Below, in pieces: positions 43,200 to 52,046 of a DNA stretch of 64,000 nucleotides (its first letter is position 1; each line of letters starts with the position of its first letter). The DNA comes from M30B53 sp964600785 (GTDB lineage: Bacteria; Planctomycetota; Planctomycetia; Pirellulales; UBA1268), in assembly GCA_964600785.1 (NCBI GenBank), contig CAZRKH010000048.1, positions 11,165 to 75,164 of the forward strand. Reading direction: 5' to 3'. The translations under genes and the position numbers were made by a program. Below the pieces are notes generated by a model. It was given only the letters and a program-made list of their open reading frames with translations. It was not told where the DNA came from and did no database searches.

Positions 43200-44728
43200 T
43201 GGTGCTCGGCCGCTGCGGGGCCGGCCGCGAGTCGCTTGCGGGTCAGTTCCAATGCCACCAGCAGCCCCCGGGCCTTGTTGAGGGTTTCCTCGTATTCCGC
43301 CTGCGGGTCGCTCTCAGCGACGATTCCCGCCCCAGCCTGCACGAAGGCCCGCCCCTCGTGGAGCACGAACGTTCGCAGGGTGATGCAGGTGTCCATCGAG
43401 CCGCCGAAGTCGATGTAGCCCACCGCACCGGCATAGGGGCCGCGACGGGTTGGTTCGAGTTCGTCGATGATCTCCATGGCGCGGATCTTGGGGGCTCCCG
43501 AGACGGTTCCCGCCGGCAGGCAGGCCCGCAGGGCGTCGAGCGCGGTGCGGCCGGCGGCCAGCCGTCCCGTGACATTGCTGGTGATGTGCATGACGTGACT
43601 GTACCGCTCGATCGTCATCACGTCGGAAAGCGTCACCGTGCCGATCTCCGCCACGCGTCCGACGTCGTTGCGGCCGAGGTCGATGAGCATCACATGCTCG
43701 GCCCGCTCCTTGGGATCGGCCAGCAGCGAGGCGGCAAGTTGTTCGTCCTCCACGGCCGAATTGCCGCGGCGGCGGGTGCCGGCGAGCGGCCGCACCGTGA
43801 CCTCGCCGTCGGCCACGCGAACCATGATCTCCGGAGAGCTGCCGACGAGCGTCGTCGAGGGCGTCCGCAGGTGAAACATGAACGGGCTGGGGTTGACCAC
43901 CCGCAGCGTGCGATAAAGCTCGAGTGAGGGAGCGGTGAAGTTCGCCTCGAGACGCTGGCTGAGTACGACCTGGAAGACATCGCCGCTGCGGATGTAGTCG
44001 ATCGCCCGCTGCACCGCGGCGATGAACGCCTCCCGCGTGAGGTTTGACTCGGCCTCGGCCGGTGCCAGGGCGGTGTCGATATCGGCCGGCAGCGGCCCGC
44101 CGGGTCGCCCCAGGGTCTCGACCGTCTCGTCGATCCGGCGACAGGCCTCGGCGTAGCCAAGGTCGACCGCCGCCGCGTCGTCTCCCTCGAGGCGGGCGAG
44201 GACCACGACATCGAGCGTCTTGTTGACATTGTCGAAGATCAGCATCCGGTCGTAGAAGGCGAACGAGAGATCGGGCAGATGGCGGTCGTCGGGAGGTGGG
44301 GTGGGCAGTCGCTCCACGTAGCGGACCGCGTCGTAGCCAAAGTAGCCCACCACGCCGCTGGAGAAGGGAGGCAGTCCCGGCAGTCGGGCCGGGGCGAAGG
44401 GGGCCATCCTGCGGCGCAGCTCCTCGAGCGGATCGTCACAGATCTGCCGCTCGTCGAAGGGTCGGCCGTCGGGATCTTGGCCGAAGATTCGAACCTCGTT
44501 CCCCCGAGCCTCGAGGTTCATGAAGGGCTCGGCGGCCAGGAAACTCCAGCGGCCGACCCGTTCGCCCCCGACCACGCTCTCAAAGAGGCAGCTGCTCTCG
44601 CCGGCGTCGAGCCTGGCGTAGGCGGAAAGCGGCGTGAGGCTGTCGGAAAGCAGCCGGCGGTAGACCGGAATCAGCCGATGACGCTTCGCGAGCGAGGCAA
44701 ACTCGAGGCGATCCGGGAGGTGTGGCAT
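43196..44728 (-). CDS. trpE: Anthranilate synthase component I
   Basis: First enzyme of tryptophan synthesis: chorismate plus an amide-derived ammonia to anthranilate. 510 residues. The N-terminal domain has LLSDSLTPLSAYARL (tryptophan-binding region); the C-terminal chorismate domain has SGDVFQVVLSQRL, GSSPEIMVR, RPLAGTRRRG, DLGRNDVGRVA and GTVSGAPKIRAMEIIDELE. The ATG at 44728 gives the expected start. trpG is not adjacent. The gene is divergent from mcsA and coupled to a downstream ABC ATPase. No leader-peptide attenuator was recognised. Confidence 0.95.
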   Translation of the reverse strand: MPHLPDRLEFASLAKRHRLIPVYRRLLSDSLTPLSAYARLDAGESSCLFESVVGGERVGRWSFLAAEPFMNLEARGNEVRIFGQDPDGRPFDERQICDDPLEELRRRMAPFAPARLPGLPPFSSGVVGYFGYDAVRYVERLPTPPPDDRHLPDLSFAFYDRMLIFDNVNKTLDVVVLARLEGDDAAAVDLGYAEACRRIDETVETLGRPGGPLPADIDTALAPAEAESNLTREAFIAAVQRAIDYIRSGDVFQVVLSQRLEANFTAPSLELYRTLRVVNPSPFMFHLRTPSTTLVGSSPEIMVRVADGEVTVRPLAGTRRRGNSAVEDEQLAASLLADPKERAEHVMLIDLGRNDVGRVAEIGTVTLSDVMTIERYSHVMHITSNVTGRLAAGRTALDALRACLPAGTVSGAPKIRAMEIIDELEPTRRGPYAGAVGYIDFGGSMDTCITLRTFVLHEGRAFVQAGAGIVAESDPQAEYEETLNKARGLLVALELTRKRLAAGPAAAEHQ

Positions 44729-44872
44729 GGATTCCGCACGGGATTCGGTGGAATCCACGAAGCCTAGTCGCCGCCACGGTGGGCAACAACGCGGTGCCCT
44801 CGGAAGCGGGTCGCGGGCGGGAAACCGGGCCGCGGCCGAGCCGGTAGAGAGCGGCACGCCGGCCGCAGGCGG

Positions 44873-44878
44873 TATGAT
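44873..44878 (+). promoter_or_regulatory. Candidate -10 box for mcsA-mcsB
   Basis: TATGAT, a five-of-six -10 match, 73 bp upstream of the mcsA ATG in the 223-bp gap divergent from trpE. The -35 is not clear. No CtsR-like tandem heptad repeat was seen. Confidence 0.35.
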
Positions 44879-44951
44879 GCAGATGGCTTTGCAGGCCGGG
44901 CCTCGGCGGAGAGAATGCGACTCGCGGGTTTCAGGCAGGAGGTGCTCCACG

Positions 44952-45521
44952 ATGAAATGCCAGCAGTGCGACAAAGTGGCCGTTTTTCACATCACCGAAC
45001 TCGAGGAGGGCGGTGTCCGCGAACTGCACCTCTGCGAAGACCATGCACGCGGCTACCTGACCCAAGCCGAGCCGGTCGCCGGAGAGCCGAAGTCATCGAC
45101 CGGGGGGGCGATCTCGGGCCCCCTCTCGGTGAGCCACACCGCCGACGAACTCGCCGCCCTCGACCAGAAACAGTGCAGCATGTGCGGGATCACCTTTTTC
45201 GAATTCCGCAACCAGGGGCGGCTTGGCTGCCCGCACGACTACGCCCAGTTCGAGAAGGAGCTGGAACCGCTGATCTCCAACATCCACGGGGCGACCGAGC
45301 ATGTCGGCCGCAGGCCTCGCCGGTATCCCGAGGGCACCGAGTCGCTGACGCGGGCGATCGGGATGCGGCGCGAGATGCAGCAGGCGGTGGAGTGCGAAGA
45401 CTACGAGCACGCCGGCAGACTGCGGGACACCCTCAGGAAAATTGACGAGACGGTCCGCGGGTCGGCCGATCCGCCCGCTGATGCCGCCGGTTCGCAGGGA
45501 GGGTCTGGCGGTGGCGAATGA
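44952..45521 (+). CDS. mcsA: McsA-like zinc-finger protein, activator of McsB
   Basis: 189 residues. The N-terminal CxxC (MKCQQCDK) pairs with CEDH, and a second pair lies in CSMCGITF with GCPHDY; the zinc fingers are typical of McsA. The C-terminus has a UVR-type helical hairpin (RREMQQAVECEDYEHAGRLRDTLRKI). In Bacillus, McsA activates the arginine kinase McsB and the pair regulates ClpC and CtsR. Here mcsB follows directly, but no ctsR or clpC is adjacent. AGGAGG lies eight bases before the ATG. Confidence 0.85.
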   Translation: MKCQQCDKVAVFHITELEEGGVRELHLCEDHARGYLTQAEPVAGEPKSSTGGAISGPLSVSHTADELAALDQKQCSMCGITFFEFRNQGRLGCPHDYAQFEKELEPLISNIHGATEHVGRRPRRYPEGTESLTRAIGMRREMQQAVECEDYEHAGRLRDTLRKIDETVRGSADPPADAAGSQGGSGGGE

Positions 45522-45567
45522 ACCCCACGATGCAACCTCGGGTCCACCTTCCCAGGAGGGCTCCCAG

Positions 45568-46644
45568 GTGAAACTCGACACCCTCAGCCGGGCGATCGGC
45601 GAATGGCTGCGTGGCACCGGCCCGGAATCGGACATCGTGATGAGCAGCCGCGTGCGGCTGGCACGCAACGTGGCCCACTACCCATTCGTGAGCCGGGCGA
45701 GTGAAACGGAGCGTGGCGAGATCGAGCAGTTCCTCCGCGAGCAGGTGGCGGTGTCTCCCGCCGGCGGCGGGCTGGAGTACATCGATGTCGGGCACCTCGA
45801 AGAGGTCGATCGGCAGTTCCTCGTGGAGCGGCAGCTGATCAGCCGTGAGCATGCCGAGGCCGAAGGGGCCCGCGGTGTCGCGATCGACGGTCGTGAGCAG
45901 GTCAGCCTGATGATCAACGAGGAAGACCATCTCCGCATCCAGTGCATGCACAGCGGTCTCGATCTTGCCGGTGCCTTCGAGCAGATTCGGCGGGTCGACG
46001 AGCGGATCGAGGAGGTCGTGCCCTACGCCTTCCATCCACGCTGGGGCTACCTCACCGCCTGTCCCACCAACGTGGGCACGGGTATTCGCGTGAGCGTGAT
46101 GCTCCACCTGCCGGCGCTGGTCATCACCCGGCAGATCGACAAGGTCTTTCGCAGCCTGCACAAGATCCACCTGGCGGTGCGAGGCCTCTACGGGGAGGGG
46201 TCGCAGGCGACCGGGGATTTCTACCAGATCTCCAACCAGACCACGCTCGGCAAGACCGAGGAGGATCTGATCTCGCAGGTGGGCGACGTGGTGCCCGTGC
46301 TCATCGAGTATGAGCGAAAGGCCAGGGACTACCTGATCAAGGAGACGGAACTCAACATCCACGACCAGGTCAGCCGGGCCATCGGCATCCTCCGCACGGC
46401 CCAGACGATCAGCGCCGAGGAGACGATGCAGCACCTCTCGCGGGTGCGGATGGGCGTCTTCTTGGGCCTGCTCGGGGACGTCAAGATCTCCGATATCAAC
46501 GCTTTGTTGGTGCGGACCCAGCCGGCCCATCTGCAGAAACTGCGGGGTATCGAACTCGATTCCAACGATCGCAACATCGAGCGGGCCCGTTATCTGCGAC
46601 AGTATTTTGAGAATGCGGAAACCGGCGGCACGAGCGTCAATTGA
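45568..46644 (+). CDS. mcsB: Protein arginine kinase McsB
   Basis: ATP:guanido phosphotransferase that phosphorylates arginine residues, marking proteins for ClpCP. 358 residues. N-terminus KLDTLSRAIGEWLRG, SSRVRLARN and the catalytic cysteine in CPTNVGTGIRVSV are intact. The GTG at 45568 was preferred because it has AGGAGGG seven bases upstream and gives the family N-terminus; a GTG at 45511 is an alternative that would overlap mcsA. Near the C-terminus RNIERA stands where Bacillus McsB has the RDxxRA phosphoarginine pocket. Its 3' end overlaps coaD. Confidence 0.9.
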   Translation: MKLDTLSRAIGEWLRGTGPESDIVMSSRVRLARNVAHYPFVSRASETERGEIEQFLREQVAVSPAGGGLEYIDVGHLEEVDRQFLVERQLISREHAEAEGARGVAIDGREQVSLMINEEDHLRIQCMHSGLDLAGAFEQIRRVDERIEEVVPYAFHPRWGYLTACPTNVGTGIRVSVMLHLPALVITRQIDKVFRSLHKIHLAVRGLYGEGSQATGDFYQISNQTTLGKTEEDLISQVGDVVPVLIEYERKARDYLIKETELNIHDQVSRAIGILRTAQTISAEETMQHLSRVRMGVFLGLLGDVKISDINALLVRTQPAHLQKLRGIELDSNDRNIERARYLRQYFENAETGGTSVN

Positions 46645-47170
46645 CGTTCCCCTGCCCCGCCCCGCCAGCTCGAAACTTCTCCCTCAGCGCCGCGATCACA
46701 GGGCCGGGCACGAACTGCTCGAGCGACGCGTCGTCGGCGAGCGGGGTGATCTGCTTCAGCAGCGATGACGAGACGTGGGAGAACTGGGCGTCGGTCATCA
46801 AAAACACCGTTTCGATTTCGGGATCGAGTTTGCGATTGGCCAACGACATCGTGAACTCCGCCTCGATGTCGGTCAGCGAACGCATGCCCCGCAGGAGCAC
46901 CCGGGCGCCGTGCCGGCGAACGAAGGAGACCGCCAGGCCGTCAAACCGTTCGACCCGCACGTTGGCCAGGTCGGCCACCGAATCCCGCACCAGCCGCACC
47001 CGTTCGTCTGGCGAGAAGAGCGGGTCTTTGTCGGGGTTGATGCCGACGCCCACCACGACCGTGCGGAAGATTCGCGCGGCCCGCTGGATCACGTCAAGAT
47101 GACCCAGCGTGACGGGATCGAAGGAGCCGGTGTAGACCGCGGCGGAATCTGCGGGATGTGTCTGCTGCAT
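46637..47170 (-). CDS. coaD: Phosphopantetheine adenylyltransferase
   Basis: Makes dephospho-CoA from 4'-phosphopantetheine and ATP. 177 residues. The T/HxGH nucleotidyltransferase motif is in GSFDPVTLGHLDVI; RGMRSLTDIEAEF and MTDAQFSHVSSSLLKQI are also typical. Its last eight bases overlap the end of mcsB in convergent orientation. Confidence 0.94.
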   Translation of the reverse strand: MQQTHPADSAAVYTGSFDPVTLGHLDVIQRAARIFRTVVVGVGINPDKDPLFSPDERVRLVRDSVADLANVRVERFDGLAVSFVRRHGARVLLRGMRSLTDIEAEFTMSLANRKLDPEIETVFLMTDAQFSHVSSSLLKQITPLADDASLEQFVPGPVIAALREKFRAGGAGQGNVN

Positions 47171-47229
47171 CGGTTCTCCGCCCGGGAAGGCGATCGGGCG
47201 ACGGGGATTGCGTGGTCGACGGGTGGCCG

Positions 47230-47257
47230 TGGACGCTTCAGGATCCGAAGGTATTGT
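47230..47257 (+). promoter_or_regulatory. Candidate promoter for the 60-residue membrane protein
   Basis: TGGACG (47230-47235) and TATTGT (47252-47257), spaced by 16 bp, each match four of six consensus bases, about 70 bp before the GTG start. Confidence 0.3.
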
Positions 47258-47327
47258 AGGGAACTTCAGGGAGGTCCGGCCGGGCGGCCGGGCGGTGAAT
47301 CATGCACAACGCGGGAGGCCTCGCTCA

Positions 47328-47510
47328 GTGTCGAAGCCGCTGTCCCTGACGGGCATGGTGATCGCCGGGCTCGTCGGGGTCGTCTTTCTCGCCGATCTTG
47401 CCGTGGGATTTCCTTTTGCCCGTGCGAGCCTGGTGATCGATATCTGCCTGTTGATCGCCTCGCTGATCCTCGGCTACCTCGCCTGGACCATCATGCCGGT
47501 CAGGCGGTAG
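47328..47510 (+). CDS. Small two-helix membrane protein
   Basis: 60 residues from a GTG with GGGAGG eight bases upstream. Two hydrophobic stretches (MVIAGLVGVVFLADLAVGF and LVIDICLLIASLILGYLAW) form a likely membrane hairpin. Function unknown. The final codons and stop lie in a 17-bp sequence that also forms the end of the ABC ATPase gene, at the edge of the short relic element. Confidence 0.6.
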   Translation: MSKPLSLTGMVIAGLVGVVFLADLAVGFPFARASLVIDICLLIASLILGYLAWTIMPVRR

Positions 47511-47675
47511 CAGACTGTGCAACAAGTCCGCCGCCGCCGGATGCGACCGGCGACCCCTGGAACCTCGGCTTGTCGGGGAGTCGCTCACGTGGGCCTCGCG
47601 TGGGCCTCGCGTGAACTTTGTTCGCCCGCGTCCCCGCGGGGCAGGTGGCCATGGAGTGCTTTTTCAACGGGCAGT
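47510..47675. mobile_element. Short relic element sharing ends with 42124-42510
   Basis: The left end GCAGACTGTGCAACAAGTCC resembles the right end of the longer relic, read on the minus strand. The right end (47653-47675, GGAGTGCTTTTTCAACGGGC and following bases) matches the complement of the other relic's left end at 20 of 23 positions. The interior (about 120 bp) has no transposase sequence but contains a directly repeated GTGGGCCTCGC. It is likely a MITE-like derivative. Confidence 0.55.
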
Positions 47676-47693
47676 CGCGTGTCGCGCGTCCCG

Positions 47694-48398
47694 CTACGCC
47701 GCCCGCAGGATGTTTCCCCGCCCGGCAGTCGAGTCTCGGCCCTCGATCCGCGCGGGCAGTTCGCCCAGTCGGATGGTTCGGCAGCGGCCACGCCCCTCGT
47801 CCCGCGACACCCGGCGGAGTGCATGCTCGAGTTTTCGCAGGGCCACCGCGGCTGATTCCCGGGACGTTGAGCCGGTTTCGATGAATCGCAGGCTCGCGGC
47901 GGGCATCTCGCCGCTCCACGGCAAGCGAAGCCGCCGCCGCGGCGGCTCGAGCGAGGTCTCCCAAAGGCCCCACAGCAGGCTCCGGCAGGCCCAGCCCTGC
48001 GGGGGTGGTCGGCGACTCCTGCGTGGCTCGGGGTCGAACTGCCTCACGGCCGCGACACTGATCCCCTCGGCGAGCAGCAGATCACGGTGGTCGAGCAGAT
48101 GCGGGTCGTCCACGAAGGCCGCCGTCACCCCCGGGAGGCCGCGAATCGCCAGTCGCATCGCCGCACGGGAGGCTTGGCGGCGACATCCGCCGCGGCCGGC
48201 TTCGAGCCGCACCGCGAGGTCGCCCGCCGCGGTCGATGAGAGCCAGGCATCGGCATCCGACGCGGAAACGATCCAGGTCACCCGCTGGCCTTCCCGCTCC
48301 GCGGCCTGTCGCCATGCCGCGGCCTCGCTCGGCCCGATTCCCCGAGGCGGATGGCAGCAGATGACGAGGGTTGCGGGCTGTCGCTCGTTGTGTGCCAT
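47694..48398 (-). CDS. Conserved hypothetical protein
   Basis: 234 residues from an ATG at 48398. The N-terminus starts AHNERQPATLVICCHPPRGI; later segments include PPPQGWACRSLLWGLWETSL and an Arg-rich C-terminal third. No signal peptide, transmembrane helix or known active site was found. It follows the CobA-HemD gene by 148 bp on the same strand, and its stop lies 18 bp from the short relic element. The frame extends further upstream but only as a shadow of hemD. Confidence 0.5.
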   Translation of the reverse strand: MAHNERQPATLVICCHPPRGIGPSEAAAWRQAAEREGQRVTWIVSASDADAWLSSTAAGDLAVRLEAGRGGCRRQASRAAMRLAIRGLPGVTAAFVDDPHLLDHRDLLLAEGISVAAVRQFDPEPRRSRRPPPQGWACRSLLWGLWETSLEPPRRRLRLPWSGEMPAASLRFIETGSTSRESAAVALRKLEHALRRVSRDEGRGRCRTIRLGELPARIEGRDSTAGRGNILRAA

Positions 48399-48546
48399 GC
48401 GGACCTCGGCAGACCATCGGAATCGTGACGGGCCGAAAATGCCGTGGCATCCCCGACCGCAGGGGAATCGGTCAGGAGAGCGGCCGGCTTCAGTCGCTCC
48501 CGCGGCCGCCCGCACGGTCCGCAGAGGCGGAGCGAAGCTTCGCGGG

Positions 48547-50172
48547 TCAGCCCGATTGTGCGGCCCGGCGACCCCCCTGCTCGTGACCGTGGCGAGACTC
48601 CCAGTTGGCGATCGCCTCCACGAGACTGGCCATCGTCGGCTCCGCCGAAACCACCGTCGCGGTGAGCCCCTCGGCCGCGAGACGCTCGGCGGAGGCGGGG
48701 CTGTTGCAGGCCACTCGCCAGCCCGGTAGGAGGTCTCGGAAGAGCCGCACCGCAGCGGCGGTGATCGCCGGGCTCGTGAAGACGATCCAGTCGATGCCGG
48801 CCTTGGCGAGCTGCTCGTGTTCTCCTGGCTCGAGGGCCTCGACATCGCGGGTGGCGTAGGCGGCCACGCGGTCCACCTGGTGACCACGCCCGGCAAGCTG
48901 CCGCTGGAGCGTCTCGCGGCCACGGTCGGCCTGCAGAAGCAGGAACCGTCCTCCCGGCGGGACGGAGGCAAAGGCCTCGAGCAGGCCCTCCGACGACTGG
49001 ACCTGTGGCAGCAGGTCGCAGGCAAGCCCCCGCTGAGCCAGCTCCGCGGCGGTCCGTTCGCCGACCGCGGCGAGCCTCGCCGTGCCGAGCAGACGGGCGT
49101 CGCCCCACTGACCGAGCTGATCGGTAAACGCGGCCACCGCGTTGACGCTCGAGAACACGATCCAGTCGAAGGAGGCAGCCTGCCGCACCGCCTCCTCGAG
49201 CAGGTCGGGTTGTGGCGGAGGTTCGATGGTCGTCACCGGCCTGTGCAGGCACTCGGCGCCCTCGGCTGCCAGGGCCGCGGCGAAAAGGCCGGCCTGGCCG
49301 GCCGGCCGGGTGACAAGCACCCTTCGTCCGGCAAGTCGTCCTGGTGAGGCGGGCTCGCGGCCGGCTACCGATGCGACGCGGCCCACGATGATCACCGCCG
49401 GCGACGGCCAGCCCCGGAGCTGGGAATCATCCCGCAGGCCCGCCAGCGTGGTCGCTCGCATTTTCTCATCGGGCCAGCCGCAGCGGCTTACGGCCACCAC
49501 GGGAGTCGCCGGGTCGGCTCCGGCGGCCAGCAGGGATTTCGTCCAGGCATCGATCCGCTCCAGCCCCATGTAGACCACGAGCGTTCCGGGGAGCCGGGCG
49601 AGGCTGGGGAAATCACAGCCGCCCTCGGCGTCGGCCCGGTGGCCGGTGGTGAGGGTCAAACTCGAGGCGTCGCTGCGGCTGGTGAGTGGCACACCCGCGG
49701 CGGCGGCGGCGGCCACCGCCGCTGTCACGCCGGGCACGATCTCGATGGGGATGCCCGCCTCCCGCAGCGGCTGCAGTTCTTCGGCAAGCCTGGCGAACAC
49801 TGTCGGGTCGCCCCCTTTGAGCCGCACGACCCGCTGACCACCGCCGGCGAGTTTTGCGAGCAACCGCCCTGTCGCCTCCCCCGGGTCGATTCCCGCAGCA
49901 GGCTGCCGGTCGGCCCCGGCGGCCGGATCAATGCCATGGCTCCCTTCGCCGCTGCCACGGACCACCGGAATCCGCTCGGCGAGCGTCGAGGCGGCGTCGA
50001 GCACCGCGGGGGGCACCAGGCTGTCGTGCACGATCACGTCGGCCTCCTGCAGACACCGCAGGGCCCGCAGCGTGAGCAGTTGGGGATCACCCGGCCCGGC
50101 CCCCACGAACCGCACCACGCCCCGGGCTGAGGACACATTACCGCGGGGGCCGTCTGGTGGGGCTGGAGTCAT
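48547..50172 (-). CDS. cobA-hemD: Uroporphyrinogen-III C-methyltransferase / uroporphyrinogen-III synthase fusion
   Basis: 541 residues. The N-terminal half is SUMT/CobA (VGAGPGDPQLLTLRA, RLKGGDPTVFARL, VPGVTAAVAAAAAAGVPLT), which methylates uroporphyrinogen III to precorrin-2. The C-terminal half is HemD (LVTRPAGQAGLFA, FSSVNAVAAF, QADRGRETL, FTSPAITAAA), which closes the tetrapyrrole ring. The fusion supplies sirohaem and cobalamin precursors. MetH in this window needs cobalamin. An unusual insert (about residues 75-100, Gly/Pro/Ala-rich) lies in the CobA domain before the RLKGGDP motif. Confidence 0.93.
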   Translation of the reverse strand: MTPAPPDGPRGNVSSARGVVRFVGAGPGDPQLLTLRALRCLQEADVIVHDSLVPPAVLDAASTLAERIPVVRGSGEGSHGIDPAAGADRQPAAGIDPGEATGRLLAKLAGGGQRVVRLKGGDPTVFARLAEELQPLREAGIPIEIVPGVTAAVAAAAAAGVPLTSRSDASSLTLTTGHRADAEGGCDFPSLARLPGTLVVYMGLERIDAWTKSLLAAGADPATPVVAVSRCGWPDEKMRATTLAGLRDDSQLRGWPSPAVIIVGRVASVAGREPASPGRLAGRRVLVTRPAGQAGLFAAALAAEGAECLHRPVTTIEPPPQPDLLEEAVRQAASFDWIVFSSVNAVAAFTDQLGQWGDARLLGTARLAAVGERTAAELAQRGLACDLLPQVQSSEGLLEAFASVPPGGRFLLLQADRGRETLQRQLAGRGHQVDRVAAYATRDVEALEPGEHEQLAKAGIDWIVFTSPAITAAAVRLFRDLLPGWRVACNSPASAERLAAEGLTATVVSAEPTMASLVEAIANWESRHGHEQGGRRAAQSG

Positions 50173-50210
50173 CGGGGAAATTCGAAACCGTCCTTGAAAA
50201 GCAGTCTGAA

Positions 50211-50239
50211 TTGAGGGCGGCGAGCCTGCCGACTACAGT
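50211..50239 (+). promoter_or_regulatory. Candidate promoter for the TPR gene
   Basis: TTGAGG (50211-50216) and TACAGT (50234-50239), 17-bp spacing, each four of six consensus matches, 65 bp before the ATG of the TPR gene. Confidence 0.4.
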
Positions 50240-50304
50240 ACCCAGGTGACGGGCTTTGAAAAGATGGTACCGCGTGCGAAGGATGACCGGTCCGACTGGG
50301 CACC

Positions 50305-51675
50305 ATGGCGAACGAACCGACGGAGGAATCCCACGCCGCGGCCGATCCCCTATCCTCGGCAGAGAGGTCGAGGCTGACCCAGTGCTTCCAGCGGGGCCAG
50401 CAGAACGCCGACGCGAACGTCGACTACGCGGTCGAGATGTTCGCCACCTGCGTGCGGGGAGACCCCGCCAGCGCCGTCTATCTGCAGCACTTGCTCGGCG
50501 CTTTGAAGATGAAGTTCGTCGGCAAGCGGCCGGGCGGGCTCTCGGCGGTCTGGGCGATCCAGCCCAAGGCCAAAATGCGAAAGGCCGCCTCCGCCGCCCA
50601 GTGGCTCGATGTCCTCGCCACGGGTCTCGAGATCCTCAAGAAGAACCCCTTCGACCACGGCTGCCTGCTGGCGATGGCCGAGGCCTGCGGGAACATGCTC
50701 TATCTCGAGTCTCAGCGAACCTACCTCAAAGCGGCGCTCGACGCGGCCCCCAACGATGTGGAGGTCAACCGCCAGTGCGCCCGCTTCCTCGCCGACCGCG
50801 GGGAGTTCGACCAGGCGATCGCCTGCTGGGTGCGGGTCTCGACCAATCGCTCGGTGGCCGAGGAGGCTCAGAAGGAAATCGCCCGGCTGCAGGTCGAGAA
50901 GACGATCGTCGCCGGCAGGGGCAAACGCGGCGGTGACGAGAGCGGTGGGAAGGTCACGCCCGCCGACCGGCTGGCCGGCCTTCAGGCCCGGCATGGCGAG
51001 GATCCGGCGAACATCGACGTGGCGTTGGAGTTGGCCGACCTGCTCGAGCGGGAGGCCACGGCGGAACAGGCGGAGAAGGTGCTCACCGACACGCTCGCTG
51101 CGAGCGGCAACGATCTGAAGGTTCGTGAGCATCTCGAGGACCGCCAGATGCGATGGGCCCGGCAGCGGGTGCTCGTGGCCGAGAAGCGGTATGCCGAGCA
51201 GAAGAGCGAGCCGCACCAGCACTCGCTCGAACGGCTCCGCCGGGAACTGCTCAAACTCGAGATCGACGTCTATGCCGCCCGGGCGGCACGCTACCCGGAG
51301 AACATCACCTGGAAATACGAACTCGCCCTGCGGCTCAAGCAGGCCGGCAAGTTCGCCGAAGCGATCCAGCACTTCCAGGAGGTGCTTCAGGATCCCCGGC
51401 GGCAGGGCCTTGTGGCATTGGAACTCGGGGAATGCTTCCAGAAAATCAAGCAATACCCCCTGGCGATGCAGAACTACACGCTCGCGGTCAACAGCCTCTC
51501 CGACCGCGAGATTGACCATCGCAAGCGGGCCCTCTACCGGGCGGGGGTGCTCGCCACGGGCCTCAACGACCACGACGCGGCCCGCAAACACCTCTCGACC
51601 CTCGCCGGGCTCGATTTCGGCTACCGAGACGTGGCCACCCGGCTGGACAAGCTCTCGGGGATGGGTGATAACTGA
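50305..51675 (+). CDS. TPR repeat protein, cytoplasmic
   Basis: 456 residues, no signal peptide. The N-terminal portion has a conserved FQRGQQNADANVDYAVEMF segment, and tetratricopeptide-like helices follow (for example DRGEFDQAIACWVRV and KFAEAIQHFQEVL). A Lys/Arg-rich central part (about 180-215) separates two repeat blocks. I believe homologues occur in related genomes, but no function is known to me. rpsT follows after a hairpin. Confidence 0.65.
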   Translation: MANEPTEESHAAADPLSSAERSRLTQCFQRGQQNADANVDYAVEMFATCVRGDPASAVYLQHLLGALKMKFVGKRPGGLSAVWAIQPKAKMRKAASAAQWLDVLATGLEILKKNPFDHGCLLAMAEACGNMLYLESQRTYLKAALDAAPNDVEVNRQCARFLADRGEFDQAIACWVRVSTNRSVAEEAQKEIARLQVEKTIVAGRGKRGGDESGGKVTPADRLAGLQARHGEDPANIDVALELADLLEREATAEQAEKVLTDTLAASGNDLKVREHLEDRQMRWARQRVLVAEKRYAEQKSEPHQHSLERLRRELLKLEIDVYAARAARYPENITWKYELALRLKQAGKFAEAIQHFQEVLQDPRRQGLVALELGECFQKIKQYPLAMQNYTLAVNSLSDREIDHRKRALYRAGVLATGLNDHDAARKHLSTLAGLDFGYRDVATRLDKLSGMGDN

Positions 51676-51683
51676 GGCGAGCG

Positions 51684-51703
51684 GGGATCGGCCAGCCGAT
51701 CCC
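51684..51703. terminator. Hairpin between TPR gene and rpsT
   Basis: GGGATCGGC and GCCGATCCC form a perfect 9-bp stem with a 2-base loop, nine bases after the TPR stop and 56 bp before rpsT. It is either a terminator or part of the rpsT leader. Confidence 0.45.
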
Positions 51704-51759
51704 GTGCTTGTGCCCCGAGAGCGATAGCGAGGTGCCGGGAGATTCCGGCAAGCGACACG

Positions 51760-52038
51760 ATGCCCAACACCGCCAGCGCCAAAAAACGGCTTCGCCAGAA
51801 TGTCCACCGCCGCGAGCGGAACCGGATTGCCAAGTCGAGGATCAAGACGGAAGCTCGCAAACTGTTCGAAGCGATCGACTCTGGCGATCTTGCGGCCGCC
51901 CGCGACGCCTTCCGCGGCGTGGCCAAGCGTGCCGATCGGGCCGCGGCCCACGGGGTGATCCACGCCAACCGCGCCGCCCGCATCAAGTCGCGGCTTTCGG
52001 CAAGGGTGCGGAAGCTCGCCCTGCCGCAGGATGCCTGA
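51760..52038 (+). CDS. rpsT: 30S ribosomal protein S20
   Basis: 92 residues. The PNTASAKKRLRQNVHRRERN start and the AAHGVIHANRAARIKSRLS end are typical of bS20, a primary binder of 16S rRNA. A monocistronic unit between two hairpins. The ATG fits the family. Confidence 0.95.
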   Translation: MPNTASAKKRLRQNVHRRERNRIAKSRIKTEARKLFEAIDSGDLAAARDAFRGVAKRADRAAAHGVIHANRAARIKSRLSARVRKLALPQDA

Positions 52039-52046
52039 GAGGAATT

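Noticed and set aside
44729..44951. Trp attenuator or CtsR operator between trpE and mcsA
   Set aside because: No leader peptide with tandem Trp codons and no CtsR heptad repeats were seen.
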